From RUG334 sp045599645 (GTDB lineage Bacteria > Muiribacteriota > Ozemobacteria > Ozemobacterales > Ozemobacteraceae): a stretch of 64,000 nt of DNA. How positions within the stretch are numbered: position 1 is the stretch's first letter; each line of letters begins with the position of its first letter. Of the stretch, positions 1-9,548 are shown in pieces. The notes below the pieces were generated by a model. It was not told the origin of the DNA. It saw only the letters and a list, made by a program, of their open reading frames with translations, and did not search any database. The position numbers were made by a program, and so were the translations under genes. The stretch lies in contig JAZRWI010000070.1 of the NCBI GenBank assembly GCA_045599645.1, forward strand, positions 62,001-126,000, read 5' to 3'.

Positions 1-59
1 GTGTTCAGCTAAGGGCTGCAAATACAAACATATCCCAGAAAGTAAGGGTGCTCATAAAG

Positions 60-1418
60 ATGGCGAATAAGATTACTGAATATCCGGTAACTGTTATCGG
101 TGCCGGATTGGCAGGAACAGAAGCTGTAGCTCAGCTTATCAGACGTTCTATTCCTGTAAGACTGATAGAAATGCGCCCCAAAGTTACAACTGGTGCCCAT
201 TCAACTGATCAGTTTGCTGAACTGGTTTGCAGTAACTCTGTTGGTAGTAATTTACCAGACAGAGCTCCTGGCCTCTTAAAGGAAGAACTCCGTTTTTTAA
301 ACAGCTACTTCATAGATACTGCTTATAAATACAGAGTTCCTGCAGGAAATGCTCTGGCTGTAGACAGACAGGCTTTTTCAAGAGAAATCACAAGATATAT
401 AAAAACACATAGCCTTGTTGATTATCATAATGAAGAATGTGTCGAACTGCCCAAAGACGGCATTGTTATTGTGGCAACAGGCCCATTAACTTCACCAAAG
501 CTTCTGGAAGCTATTGCTGCCCGTCTTGGTAAGCAGCAGCTAGAATTCTATGATGCAGTTGCTCCAATTGTAAAAGCTGAAACCATTAATATGGATATAG
601 CTTTCAAGTCTGATCGCTACGGCGATACAGGCAAGGGTGACTATATCAACTGCCCGATGAACAAGGATGAATATCATGCCTTTGTTGAAGCTCTTCTTAG
701 CGCAGAAAGAATAGACCTTTCTGAAATGGAAAAGAATGCTAAGAAGCAGTTCTTCAGTGCCTGTCAGCCAGTAGAAATTATTGCTGAAACAGGCAGCGAA
801 TCCTTGAGATTTGGTCCGTTGAAACCCGTTGGTTTGACTGATCCACGCACTGGTCACAGACCTTGGGCTAATGTTCAGCTTAGACAGGATAACCTTCTTG
901 GTAGTCTTTATAATATGGTTGGTTTCCAGACTAATCTGAGACACCCGGAACAGAAGAGGGTCTTCAGAATGATTCCTGGTTTGGAAAATGCTGAATTTGT
1001 CCGCTTAGGCCAGATGCATAGAAATTCATATATCAATGCACCAGCTCTTTTAAAGCCAACAATGCAGCTTAGAGATGATCCTAATATCTTCTTTGCTGGT
1101 CAGCTCAGCGGTGTTGAAGGATACACAGAATCTGCCATGAGCGGTCTTGTAGCCGGTTTGAATGCCGCCAGACTTGTTCAGGGAAAAGAACCTGTTGTAT
1201 TTCCACCAACAACTATGATAGGCGCTTTGCTTAATTATATAACCTTCGAAGGGCATAAAGAATTCCATCCGATGAATATTAACTTCGGTATCTTCGAAAG
1301 TAAAGAAGGCGAAAGAAGCGAAGCAAGAAAAGAAAGAATCGTGAAGGGTGCACGCAAAACCTTCCGAGAATTCATCGAAAAGTTAAAAATCAACAGTAAC
1401 ACTATCATCAACCAATAA
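60..1418 (+). CDS. trmFO: TrmFO, folate/FAD-dependent tRNA (uracil-54-C5) methyltransferase
   Basis: This enzyme makes m5U54 in the tRNA T-loop with methylene-tetrahydrofolate as carbon donor and FADH2 as reductant. It is cytosolic. The 452-residue product starts with a Rossmann FAD-binding motif (VIGAGLAG, residues 12-19), then the family stretch EMRP and AHSTDQFAELVCSNS with Cys57, equivalent to the conserved N-terminal Cys of TrmFO. The CQPVEII...LRFGPLKPVGL block with the second conserved Cys is near residue 240. Length matches the family. An in-frame GTG exists 12 bases upstream at 48, but AAGGG at 44-48 sits at good Shine-Dalgarno distance from the ATG at 60, so I prefer 60. An intrinsic terminator follows directly. 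Confidence 0.95.
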   Translation: MANKITEYPVTVIGAGLAGTEAVAQLIRRSIPVRLIEMRPKVTTGAHSTDQFAELVCSNSVGSNLPDRAPGLLKEELRFLNSYFIDTAYKYRVPAGNALAVDRQAFSREITRYIKTHSLVDYHNEECVELPKDGIVIVATGPLTSPKLLEAIAARLGKQQLEFYDAVAPIVKAETINMDIAFKSDRYGDTGKGDYINCPMNKDEYHAFVEALLSAERIDLSEMEKNAKKQFFSACQPVEIIAETGSESLRFGPLKPVGLTDPRTGHRPWANVQLRQDNLLGSLYNMVGFQTNLRHPEQKRVFRMIPGLENAEFVRLGQMHRNSYINAPALLKPTMQLRDDPNIFFAGQLSGVEGYTESAMSGLVAGLNAARLVQGKEPVVFPPTTMIGALLNYITFEGHKEFHPMNINFGIFESKEGERSEARKERIVKGARKTFREFIEKLKINSNTIINQ

Positions 1419-1423
1419 AATAA

Positions 1424-1457
1424 AAAAATCCCCGGCACTAAGCCGGGGCTTTTTTTA
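1424..1457 (+). terminator. Intrinsic terminator of trmFO
   Basis: A GC-rich stem (CCCCGGC 1430-1436 with GCCGGGG 1442-1448) is followed by a run of seven T, six bases after the trmFO stop codon. The A-run before the stem makes it potentially bidirectional. Confidence 0.85.
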
Positions 1458-1471
1458 TACCCCCTTTCGTA

Positions 1472-1619
1472 AGAGGCTGTCTGAATACTCGATTTTATGT
1501 ATTCAAAACAAGTTTCTTCTAAAATCAAAACCCTCCCTACCCTCCCTTGAAAAGGGAGGTTTTTAGGAGTCTACTGTACATCGGAATTTTTATAAATTTC
1601 TAGTTTTGGGACAGCCTCT
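1472..1619 (+). repeat. MITE-like element, copy 1
   Basis: A 148-bp element begins with AGAGGCTGTC and ends with its reverse complement GACAGCCTCT. Inside is a C-rich/G-rich hairpin (CCCTCCCT...AGGGAGG). It has no coding capacity. Copies occur at 1624, 12816, 16697, 19508, 33246, 34924, 35005 and 56120. The ends resemble those of DDE-transposase insertion sequences, so it is probably a non-autonomous derivative mobilised in trans. Sequence CGTA lies on both sides of this copy, a possible target duplication. Confidence 0.8.
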
Positions 1620-1623
1620 CGTA

Positions 1624-1770
1624 AGAGGCTGTCTGAATACTCGATTTTATGCATTCAAAACAAGTTTCTTCTAAAATCAAAACCCTCCCTACCCTCCCTT
1701 AAAAAGGGAGGTTTTAGGAGTCTACTGTACATCGGAATTTTTATAAATTTCTAGTTTTGGGACAGCCTCT
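1624..1770 (+). repeat. MITE-like element, copy 2
   Basis: A near-identical 147-bp copy lies head-to-tail with copy 1, only four bases (CGTA) apart, with the same AGAGGCTGTC / GACAGCCTCT ends. The pair looks like two successive insertions at one site. Confidence 0.8.
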
Positions 1771-1790
1771 TGTAAAGGTAATCTTTTATA

Positions 1791-1823
1791 CCCCCTTTCG
1801 TAAAGGGGGGCAGGGGGGATTTT
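1791..1823 (+). repeat. C-rich/G-rich hairpin repeat (intact MITE target)
   Basis: CCCCCTTT and AAAGGGGGG form a hairpin around TCGT/CGT, followed by a second G-run and ATTT. It is one of the uninterrupted copies of the small repeat whose loop hosts the MITE elsewhere. Another intact copy is at about 16899-16927. Two G6 runs make quadruplex formation conceivable. Confidence 0.6.
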
Positions 1824-1845
1824 CGGCCTGCTTCTACCCTAAAAC

Positions 1846-1877
1846 AAACTACCCAAGCCATTAGGCTTGGGTAGTTT
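1846..1877 (-). terminator. Intrinsic terminator of the large lipoprotein gene
   Basis: A perfect 14-bp stem (AAACTACCCAAGCC 1846-1859 with GGCTTGGGTAGTTT 1864-1877, loop ATTA) lies 25 bases after the stop of the minus-strand gene ending at 1903. On that strand a T-rich tract follows. Confidence 0.8.
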
Positions 1878-1902
1878 TACTGTCTCTTAGCTATCGAGCT
1901 TT

Positions 1903-4900
1903 TTATTCAATCCATTCAAGCATGTTGGTTCTGATGATCTGGACTCTGTTCTTGAAACCATCACAACCGTCTTCAAGAATTACAAGACCGCCAAGATAAT
2001 TGCTACCATTCTGCTGAGCATAGAAGTAAATAGCTCTTGGATTCATCAGCTTACCAGCACGGTAAGAGGTATCGTTTTGCTTTCCAGCGTCAGTAACTAA
2101 TTTAGCAAATGGATCACAAGCCTTAGTAGCACTGGAATTAGTAACTTCAAACAGATTGATTGCACCTTCATCACCTGTTGTAGTTTCACTAAGAGTGAAT
2201 ACATACTTTGAATTAGTCTGTGCAACGTCGATTGGAGAATTTACAGTGAAGCTGTTAGCACCAGAGAAGTCTGTGTTAAGCTTAACAACTCTGTTGTTAC
2301 CTGTATCGGTTAAGAACAGCTTCTGACTCAGGCTATTAAGATTCTTCAACCATCTAACCTTGGATTTTTCTGTGAAGTTGAAGTCAGCACCGTCTATGTG
2401 GAATAGAGGAGGATTGTTAGAAGCTGGCAAATAGCACAAATCAGAGCTTGAATATGGAGCTATTGCACCTGAATGACCGTCCCAATCCTTAAGTAACATA
2501 GAACCAGTATTATCTGTATAGGTTATTGATATTACCTTCTTCAGATAATCTGGGTCGCCTGCTGGGTAATCATATGTCTGAGTCCCGCTGGCATTATCAA
2601 AGAACAATTTGCGATTGCCTTCGTTGGTTTCAGCGTTGAATGGATCAACGTAAACCATTGTATAATTCCATAATTTTTTTTCGTATATTTCGTCGCCGGC
2701 AGAGCCATCTTGGGTTTTATTGTATTTCAATACATAATCACCATCATCATTATGACCCAAAGAAGTTTTTAAAGGTGTATCTGTTAACATGGCAATTTTG
2801 CTTGTATCTGGGAATGGCATTACTGCAAGAACATGGATTGGTGCTTCAGCTAATGTGCTGATGTTTTTGTCACCAACTACATAGCTTGTAGAATCGCCGG
2901 TTTTTTCTACGTATACGTTGTCATCTGTTGGTACTTTGCCAGGAGACAAATACGAAAGTCTCTGGTTGTTTTCTTTTATCTGGTAGGCTTCTGTATAGGT
3001 TGCAACATTACCATACTGGACATAGAAGCAGCCTAAGTCGTCTACCTGGAACAGGTTGGTTGCTTCATGGTAGTTTTCCATGAGATTGCCGTATGTGCTC
3101 TGCCAGATATAGAAGTCTTCTGAGTAGGAGGCAACGGCTAATTTGTTGAATTTACCATTGTATAAACCATAGAAGCTGTCACGGATTTCGGCAGTAACAG
3201 TGTTTTTGCCAATACCAAAACGTGCACCCTGGATAGAACGGTTAGTCAGGTTCTGTCTGTTCTTTGGCAATACTTCAGCACCGTCGCTGAACTTCCATAT
3301 AATGTGGTTATCTGGGTCATAAGTATTCATGTTAAGACCAGACATACCAACTTCAGTATCAGAAGCGTTCATTTCGAAATTCAGGAACATTGTTGGTTTA
3401 TCAACCAGATATACTGGTGTAGAGCCAATGAATGTATATGGATCTACAAAATTACTATAGTCTTCGTCATTGTCACTTGTGGCAGGAACAGTGATTGTAA
3501 GCTTAACGCCTTCTTCCTGGCCTAAGACAGTGTCAAAGGTTGGAAGTGTGTTGAACAATACATCAACTGTTGCTGTTGCTGCAGCATTCCATTCATCATA
3601 AACGCATACATATACACGATAAGCACCAGAGGCTATATCAAAGTCTTTGATGTTGGAAGTGCTTACGTTAACTATAGTAGATTTTACACCATTCATAGAG
3701 ATTGGTGAAATATCCTGAGTATTTGGATTCAGGTCATGAGAAGCAAATACTTTCTGTTTTGAAGTATCTTCAGACATATCGTTCTTTAATGGAACGATTG
3801 TCCAGGTTAGACCAAGGCGTTCCTGATCATTGTCTTCTGTAATATTCAGAGTGAATGTAGCAGGCTTGCCTGTATCGAATCTCATGATGTCACCTTCTGT
3901 TACACCTGAGAAGGTAACGCCTGGAGTGCTGTTGATAAATACTTCAATGCTATTGGAAGCTACAATACCATAGGAAATGCTTGTAGCAGTAAGACGAATA
4001 GTATGAGTACCAAATTCATTCTTTACAAAGTAACCATTGATAATATTGTTATCAAGAATTTCTTCTGATGTGATTGTGTGATAACCGCCAGAGCGTTCTT
4101 TGCCGTTTTCATCAGTCCAGATGTCGGCCCAGGTCCAATTCATATCGTCATTCCACTTGTCGGTGGTGCCTCTTACGCTAAAGCGCTGAGCATCAGCAAA
4201 TACATATGGTGCTTTCAGGCTGACAAGCTTGTCGAAATTCTGGTCTAATGCACGATTATAGCTTCCGCTTGCAACTTCAAGGTCATTTACCTTGTGTGGG
4301 TCTACAATAGAGAAGTAAACAGCATTATCATTGGTTTCGCTGCTGGCTCCCATACTGTCTGTAGCAATAAGCTTCAGCTTCATATCGCCACCATTACCAC
4401 TGAAGTAATTGGTCATGATTTCAGATGCATTAATCTGAATTGTATGATCAAGTGATTTTGCGGTAGCGCTGGTTGGATTGAGGCCTGATTTGTTGAGGCT
4501 CTTATATTCTGACCATGTGCTTTCTGTTGCAAGCTTATGGCATTCAAACCATTCTATTGTGATTCCTTCGGCGTCGTCTGATACTTTAGCCTGAAGGTTG
4601 ATTACGTCAGTATTAATAAAACCACTATTTGTAGAAGTAGCGATTTCAATGACTGGTGCAGTATTTACAAAGAACATGTATGTAGATGTTGCAGATGATT
4701 CAGTCTTTGAGTCTGTGGTAATCATATAGAGGGTATTCAGTTTACCTTCTATTGTATCAGCTGTAGGTGTTTCCTTAGGATCCCATTTACGAGATGCCTT
4801 TGTAAAGGTCTTCCCAGGGGTAACTGTATTGCCAAGCATCCACTTAACGTTGGATTCAAGTGCACTCTTGTCGGTTTCTATGTCTGTGCAGCTTGCTATC

Positions 4901-7002
4901 ATAGTAACAGTATCTACATCCTGGAATACGTCGTATTCTACAGAACCTTCTTTGTATTTCTGCTTTGTTGGGGTTGTCATACGACCGTTAGGAGCTATAG
5001 CAAATCCATTGCAGATAATTTCTGCTTCTGGAAGTGTATTTACTCTGAAATCAGATACTGCTTCACCTGTAATACCTGTAAGGTCTTTCATAACAAGCTT
5101 AACAGAATAATCGCCTCTCTGAGCGGCAGTTGGAGTAAATGTAGCTGATTCTTTGCCTCTTGCAAGCTCCTTCTGGGTTCCACTTGGATCAATCAAATAC
5201 CAGGTGAAATTGCTTCCGCTTAAGGCTTTCATATAGTTGGTATCTGTAGCAATACCTGTAAAGGTTATTGCTTCGCCAGCTTTATAAAGCGGAACCATGG
5301 TACCGTTGTTATTATATTGTGCGTTTGTAGCAGAGAATATGATCTGACCTTCCGGTGCTTTTTTGTTCGGGTCAGGAATTACTTCAAGAACGAATGATGC
5401 AGTTGCATATAGACCGCCGTCATCAGAAACCTTAACATTGATTGTCTTTGATTCCTGTTTGTTGATGATTGGAGCAATCCATCTTGCTGTATCTGTTACA
5501 CTGGGTTCGGCAAGTTCACCGCTAGAATAAGTCCACTTGTAATAGAGTGGTCCTTGTTCTGGGTCAGTACCAGCAACCTTTAATTCTATTTCCTTACCAC
5601 TGGTTATTGAAGTGCCGTCAGCAGGGCTTATCTTTGTAACTGTAGGTGGTTCGTTTGGCTGAGTTGCTTTGAGAGTTATTACCTGGGTTGCGGTAAGCTT
5701 GTGTTCTTTCTTGTCCTGAACAACTACTGTTAATTTATACTGGGTTTCTGATTTGAGATCCGGAGTTTCCCAGCGCCATTCATTACCAAGATTCTGGGCT
5801 GATATTCTACCCAGTGGAACACTTGAATCACCTGTTGCTGATTCCAATGTTAATTTGTAGGACAGTCTGTCTTGGTCAGCGTCTTTAGCATCGGCAACGA
5901 CAACATATGTGCGTGCGCCGTAGTATGCAGATGGTTTAACGCCAGCTGTTGTATTTACAGCAATGCTAAGGTCTGTTGGGTCTGAATTTGGTTTGTAGAT
6001 TCCTGTACCTATAGTAATCTTAATCTTAGCTGTTGCAGTAAGATTTGAATTATAAACATTCTTTTTGGATACTTTTACTGTTAAGGTTGCAAGACAATCA
6101 TCATTTGGGGATTTCCAACTGAATATCTTTTCATTTTCACTACTTTGGGCGGCAAGAAGAGTTACAGTTGAGCTTGCGTCTTTTGATTCACAGCTTTCTA
6201 ATACACATTCGTAATTTAATTCATCATTATTGGGGTCAGAGCCTTTAGCTGTTATATATACTGTAGTTCCAGTTGAATAATTGGATTTTGATGAATAAAT
6301 TTCAACTGTTGGTGGCTGTTTTTCTGCTGTGCTTGGAACAACATTTTCATGATAGGTTGGATTGTCTTTAAATTCTAATGGAATAATAGTCTGCTGATAA
6401 CCGACAGAATTAACAATCAAGTCTGCTTTCTGATTTTTGGGCATAAGGGGGGTAGTGTAAATGCCTGTTGATGAATCGTAGTTGACTATATTCTGTCCCC
6501 AGAGAGTAACATTGGGAGACATTAATGGCTTGCCGGTTGAATCTAGCAATCTGCCTGAGATTGATACTTCACATTTCTGTGGATTTAAAGAATCATTGCA
6601 AACCTTTGTCGGGGTGTTCGGTTCAAATGTGATTGCTGATTCTGAACGTGCGATATATGTATCTAATCCATCAGTATATTTGAAAACTATATGATGAACA
6701 TAATTCGGGTTGAGACCGGTGATTATATATTTATTCGGTTCTTCTAATAAACCTAGGGCCAGTTTATTCGGTTCTGCTTCAGAATAAATTGTTACACCAG
6801 CTGGAAGAGCATAGGTTGTGGACATTCTTGAAGAAGCCATTATTAAACTAGGCATCTTATAAGTACCAGTTATTGAATAAACTGTTTCGTCTGAAGACAC
6901 ATGGTCACTGGACACGGAATTACCGCACCCATAGAATAGTGCTGCACCAATCAGCGCAAGCACAAGCAAATAAACGCTAAAATTTCGGCTTTTATCAGCC
7001 AT
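1903..7002 (-). CDS. Giant secreted lipoprotein with tandem Ig/PKD-like domains and C-terminal propeller-like region
   Basis: This is a 1699-residue exported protein of unknown specific function. Residues 8-25 form a hydrophobic signal ending at Cys26 (FYGC). That is a poor lipobox at -3/-2 but has Gly-Cys at the processing site, so lipoprotein status is likely, not certain. The body consists of many repeated beta-sandwich-like modules with motifs such as ITAKGSDPNNDELNYEC, VAGTDPEQGPLYYKW and LQAKVSDDAEGITIEW, typical of PKD/cadherin-like extracellular domains. Near the C terminus, LFLTDTGNNRVVKLN resembles an NHL/beta-propeller blade. Its role is probably cell-surface or adhesin-like (inference). 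It is monocistronic, with its own promoter and terminator. A purine-rich TGGGGGC precedes the ATG. Confidence 0.75.
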   Translation of the reverse strand: MADKSRNFSVYLLVLALIGAALFYGCGNSVSSDHVSSDETVYSITGTYKMPSLIMASSRMSTTYALPAGVTIYSEAEPNKLALGLLEEPNKYIITGLNPNYVHHIVFKYTDGLDTYIARSESAITFEPNTPTKVCNDSLNPQKCEVSISGRLLDSTGKPLMSPNVTLWGQNIVNYDSSTGIYTTPLMPKNQKADLIVNSVGYQQTIIPLEFKDNPTYHENVVPSTAEKQPPTVEIYSSKSNYSTGTTVYITAKGSDPNNDELNYECVLESCESKDASSTVTLLAAQSSENEKIFSWKSPNDDCLATLTVKVSKKNVYNSNLTATAKIKITIGTGIYKPNSDPTDLSIAVNTTAGVKPSAYYGARTYVVVADAKDADQDRLSYKLTLESATGDSSVPLGRISAQNLGNEWRWETPDLKSETQYKLTVVVQDKKEHKLTATQVITLKATQPNEPPTVTKISPADGTSITSGKEIELKVAGTDPEQGPLYYKWTYSSGELAEPSVTDTARWIAPIINKQESKTINVKVSDDGGLYATASFVLEVIPDPNKKAPEGQIIFSATNAQYNNNGTMVPLYKAGEAITFTGIATDTNYMKALSGSNFTWYLIDPSGTQKELARGKESATFTPTAAQRGDYSVKLVMKDLTGITGEAVSDFRVNTLPEAEIICNGFAIAPNGRMTTPTKQKYKEGSVEYDVFQDVDTVTMIASCTDIETDKSALESNVKWMLGNTVTPGKTFTKASRKWDPKETPTADTIEGKLNTLYMITTDSKTESSATSTYMFFVNTAPVIEIATSTNSGFINTDVINLQAKVSDDAEGITIEWFECHKLATESTWSEYKSLNKSGLNPTSATAKSLDHTIQINASEIMTNYFSGNGGDMKLKLIATDSMGASSETNDNAVYFSIVDPHKVNDLEVASGSYNRALDQNFDKLVSLKAPYVFADAQRFSVRGTTDKWNDDMNWTWADIWTDENGKERSGGYHTITSEEILDNNIINGYFVKNEFGTHTIRLTATSISYGIVASNSIEVFINSTPGVTFSGVTEGDIMRFDTGKPATFTLNITEDNDQERLGLTWTIVPLKNDMSEDTSKQKVFASHDLNPNTQDISPISMNGVKSTIVNVSTSNIKDFDIASGAYRVYVCVYDEWNAAATATVDVLFNTLPTFDTVLGQEEGVKLTITVPATSDNDEDYSNFVDPYTFIGSTPVYLVDKPTMFLNFEMNASDTEVGMSGLNMNTYDPDNHIIWKFSDGAEVLPKNRQNLTNRSIQGARFGIGKNTVTAEIRDSFYGLYNGKFNKLAVASYSEDFYIWQSTYGNLMENYHEATNLFQVDDLGCFYVQYGNVATYTEAYQIKENNQRLSYLSPGKVPTDDNVYVEKTGDSTSYVVGDKNISTLAEAPIHVLAVMPFPDTSKIAMLTDTPLKTSLGHNDDGDYVLKYNKTQDGSAGDEIYEKKLWNYTMVYVDPFNAETNEGNRKLFFDNASGTQTYDYPAGDPDYLKKVISITYTDNTGSMLLKDWDGHSGAIAPYSSSDLCYLPASNNPPLFHIDGADFNFTEKSKVRWLKNLNSLSQKLFLTDTGNNRVVKLNTDFSGANSFTVNSPIDVAQTNSKYVFTLSETTTGDEGAINLFEVTNSSATKACDPFAKLVTDAGKQNDTSYRAGKLMNPRAIYFYAQQNGSNYLGGLVILEDGCDGFKNRVQIIRTNMLEWIE

Positions 7003-7041
7003 AATTTGCCCCCAAAAATCATTTTTTTATATTTGTGCACC

Positions 7042-7071
7042 ATTATCCTTTAATTTGACTTCTATTGTCAA
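7042..7071 (-). promoter_or_regulatory. Sigma-70-type promoter for the large lipoprotein gene
   Basis: Read on the minus strand: TTGACA (7071-7066), 18-base spacer, GATAAT (7047-7042), about 40 bases before the ATG at 7002. The -35 box lies inside an inverted repeat TTGAC-N7-GTCAA (7055-7071), which could be an operator. Confidence 0.6.
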
Positions 7072-7091
7072 TAGTCTGAGGAAAAAATATT

Positions 7092-7175
7092 AAAAAATGA
7101 ATGAGCCTTCGGCTGTGAATGATTTGCCTGATGCTAAATATGAATGATTCGGCTTCGCAAATATGTAATTAAAAC
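7092..7175. repeat. Dispersed GCCTTCGGCTGTGAATG repeat
   Basis: A segment with GAATGAGCCTTCGGCTGTG and GAATGATTCGGCTTCG recurs in variant form at 12482-12530, 55062-55135 and, inverted, near 33190-33225. It does not encode anything I recognise. It occupies the 287-base gap between the lipoprotein and EF-G genes. Confidence 0.5.
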
Positions 7176-7244
7176 TGCTGGTATCTAAGACTGGTAAACT
7201 AGAAGAAACTTATTTTTGATGAGAGGATGAATTTCGATAATGCT

Positions 7245-7284
7245 AAAATAAAAAAGCCTCTCTTTCGAGAGGCTTTTTTATTTT
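7245..7284 (-). terminator. Intrinsic terminator of the EF-G-like gene
   Basis: A perfect 18-bp stem (AAAATAAAAAAGCCTCTC with its complement, loop TTTC) lies just after the minus-strand stop at 7290. It has T-runs in both directions, so it can also act on plus-strand transcripts. Confidence 0.85.
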
Positions 7285-7289
7285 AGAAA

Positions 7290-9374
7290 TTATTCTTCGT
7301 CTGCATCAGCAGTCTTGTATTCCTTAGCAACCTGTTCAGTTACGTTAGCTGGAACTTCTTCGTATGAAGAGAACTTCATAGTGAATTCACCGCGAGACTG
7401 AGTCATAGACTTGAGGTCTGTAGCGTATTTATACATTTCAGCCTGTGGAACAGTAGCTCTGATTACCTGCTTACCGCCTTCGATCGGATCCATACCGAGA
7501 ACTTTACCACGGCGCTTGTTCATATCGCCCATGATATCGCCCATGTAATCATCTGGAACAGTTACAGCTACTTCATAAATTGGTTCAAGAAGAACTGGCT
7601 TAGCTTCAGCGATACCCTTCTTGAATGCAAGACCTGCTGCAAGCTTGAAGGACATTTCGTTAGAGTCAACGTCATGGTAAGAACCGAAGTCGAGAGTTGC
7701 CTTGAAGTCGATTGTTGGGAAACCAGCGATAACGCCACGAGCGCTATATTCCTGGAGGCCCTTGTCTACTGCTGGGATGAAGTTCTTTGGAACTACGCCG
7801 CCAACGATAGCGTCTACGAATTCATAGCCTTTGCCCTTATTGGGTTCAAACTTAACCCAAACGTCACCATACTGACCCTTACCACCAGACTGTTTCTTAT
7901 GTTTACCCTGAACTCTGGCAGTGCCCTTAATAGTTTCGCGGTATGCTACTTTTGGTTTGTAGGTTTCTACTTCAACGTTCCAGCGAGATTTCAATCTGCT
8001 GATTGCTACGTCGATATGAGTATCACCGAGACCAGAAATAATGCCCTGGCTCATTTCTGGGTCAAATTCGTAAGAAAGAACGCCGTCATCAGCGCAGAGG
8101 GTCTTGAGACCGATACCCATCTTTTCCTGGTCAGCCTTAGTCTTTGGAGCAATTGCATACTGAAGCATTGGCTGTGGAAGAGCTGGAACCTGAATCTGTA
8201 TTGGGGTGCTTTCTGAGCAGAGGGTCTGACCATAGGTAGTGCATTTTGGTTTTACTAATGCAACGATGTCGCCTGCTACTGCTTTTTCTACGTCAACCTT
8301 GTTCTTGCCACGGAGAGTAGAGAAGCTTGAGAAACGTTCAGAAGCGCTTGCTGCTGGATTGTAAATATCAGTACCAGTTGTGAAGGTGCCGCTGAGAACA
8401 CGCATCAAAAGCATATCTCCAGTCTGTTCGTTGATCTTCTTGAAAATGAAACCAGCCTGTGGGCCGTTTGCATCGTTCTTAAGTTCAACTGCGTCTTCTG
8501 TACCAAACTTAACTGCTGCAAGAACTCTGCTGGTTGCTGGAGATGGGCAGCTTTCAACGATGAAGTTGAGAAGGTTTTCAGTACCGATGTTCTTAAGAGA
8601 CATTACGGTAAGCATTGGCTTAATCTGGTTAGCAGCGATACCCTTCTTGAGAGCGCTCTTGAGTTCAGCTGCAGTGATTTCTTCGCCTTCGAAGAACTTG
8701 TTCATAAGGTCATCATCACATTCTACAACTGATTCAACCATTGAATCGTGAAGCTTCTGAGCTTCATCCTTCATATCGGCTGGAATGTCGCAGGCAGAAA
8801 TTGATTTTCCCTTGTCATCCTTGTATTCATAGGCCTTCATATCAACCAGGTCGATAACGCCCTTAACTTTATCGAAGGTGCCCCATGGGATAACGATTGG
8901 AGTAATCTTGCTATCAAGAGCCTTGAGAGATTCATAGGTCTTGTCAAGGTTGATATTTTCTTTATCAAGCTTAGTAAGAACAACCAATCTTGGAGTATTA
9001 GTCTTTTCAAGAATAGCCCAGTTCTTTTCGGTACCAACTTCAACGCCTGACTGAGCGTTTACTGTAACGATAGCCATATCAACTGCGCCGGCAATCTTGT
9101 ATACTTCACCTAAGAAATCGTCAAAACCAGGTGCGTCGAGAACGTTGATTTTGCAATCTTTATATTCAAGAGCTGCCAAAGAAGTGTTGACTGTTGCTTT
9201 GCGCTTAATTTCTTCTGGATCATAGTTCATCATAGAACTATCATCGTCAACCTTACCAAGACGGCTGTTAGCACCAGTGTGGAATAACATTGCTTCTGCA
9301 AGAGAGGTCTTGCCTGTTCCGCCGTGACCGACGATAGCAACGTTGCGGATTTGTTCGGTAGTATAAAGTTTCAT
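7290..9374 (-). CDS. fusA: Elongation factor G-type GTPase (EF-G paralogue class)
   Basis: This 694-residue ribosomal translocase-family GTPase has full EF-G length and domain order: GTPase, beta-barrel, then domains III-V including GKGQYGDVWVKFEP of domain IV. The P-loop is GHGGTGKT (16-23). G3 reads DAPGFDDF from Asp80, so the His usual in EF-G (DTPGH) is Phe. G4 is TKLD instead of NKxD. These changes are typical of the second, EF-G-like class (FusA2/EF-G-II) rather than the housekeeping str-operon EF-G, and no ribosomal genes flank it. It could act in elongation, recycling or a stress role; the sequence alone does not decide. AGGAG sits at good distance from the ATG. Confidence 0.85.
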   Translation of the reverse strand: MKLYTTEQIRNVAIVGHGGTGKTSLAEAMLFHTGANSRLGKVDDDSSMMNYDPEEIKRKATVNTSLAALEYKDCKINVLDAPGFDDFLGEVYKIAGAVDMAIVTVNAQSGVEVGTEKNWAILEKTNTPRLVVLTKLDKENINLDKTYESLKALDSKITPIVIPWGTFDKVKGVIDLVDMKAYEYKDDKGKSISACDIPADMKDEAQKLHDSMVESVVECDDDLMNKFFEGEEITAAELKSALKKGIAANQIKPMLTVMSLKNIGTENLLNFIVESCPSPATSRVLAAVKFGTEDAVELKNDANGPQAGFIFKKINEQTGDMLLMRVLSGTFTTGTDIYNPAASASERFSSFSTLRGKNKVDVEKAVAGDIVALVKPKCTTYGQTLCSESTPIQIQVPALPQPMLQYAIAPKTKADQEKMGIGLKTLCADDGVLSYEFDPEMSQGIISGLGDTHIDVAISRLKSRWNVEVETYKPKVAYRETIKGTARVQGKHKKQSGGKGQYGDVWVKFEPNKGKGYEFVDAIVGGVVPKNFIPAVDKGLQEYSARGVIAGFPTIDFKATLDFGSYHDVDSNEMSFKLAAGLAFKKGIAEAKPVLLEPIYEVAVTVPDDYMGDIMGDMNKRRGKVLGMDPIEGGKQVIRATVPQAEMYKYATDLKSMTQSRGEFTMKFSSYEEVPANVTEQVAKEYKTADADEE

Positions 9375-9416
9375 TCTTAACTCCTACTTTACTCAATAAA
9401 TTTCATTCGGATATAA

Positions 9417-9445
9417 TTTATACAGTACTTTGAAAATAATTGCAA
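9417..9445 (-). promoter_or_regulatory. Sigma-70-type promoter for the EF-G-like gene
   Basis: On the minus strand, TTGCAA (9445-9440), a 17-base spacer, then TATAAA (9422-9417), ending about 42 bases before the ATG. Confidence 0.6.
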
Positions 9446-9503
9446 CGTACTTTTTAAAACAATCTCCACACCCCAAATCCTCAAATTCGTAACCCCCAGC
9501 CCC

Positions 9504-9546
9504 GTCATAAAAAAAAGCCACGCATTTGCGTGGCTTTTTTTATGAC
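9504..9546 (-). terminator. Bidirectional terminator downstream of the small HTH operon
   Basis: GCCACGCA/TGCGTGGC stem with a 2-base loop, flanked by an A8 run and a T7 run, extended by GTCAT/ATGAC. On the minus strand it directly follows the 57-residue ORF ending at 9549. Confidence 0.8.
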
Positions 9547-9548
9547 TC

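Noticed and set aside
1..47. 3' end of a gene upstream of trmFO
   Set aside because: Only a few codons before a stop at 10-12 could be present; this cannot be supported from so little sequence.
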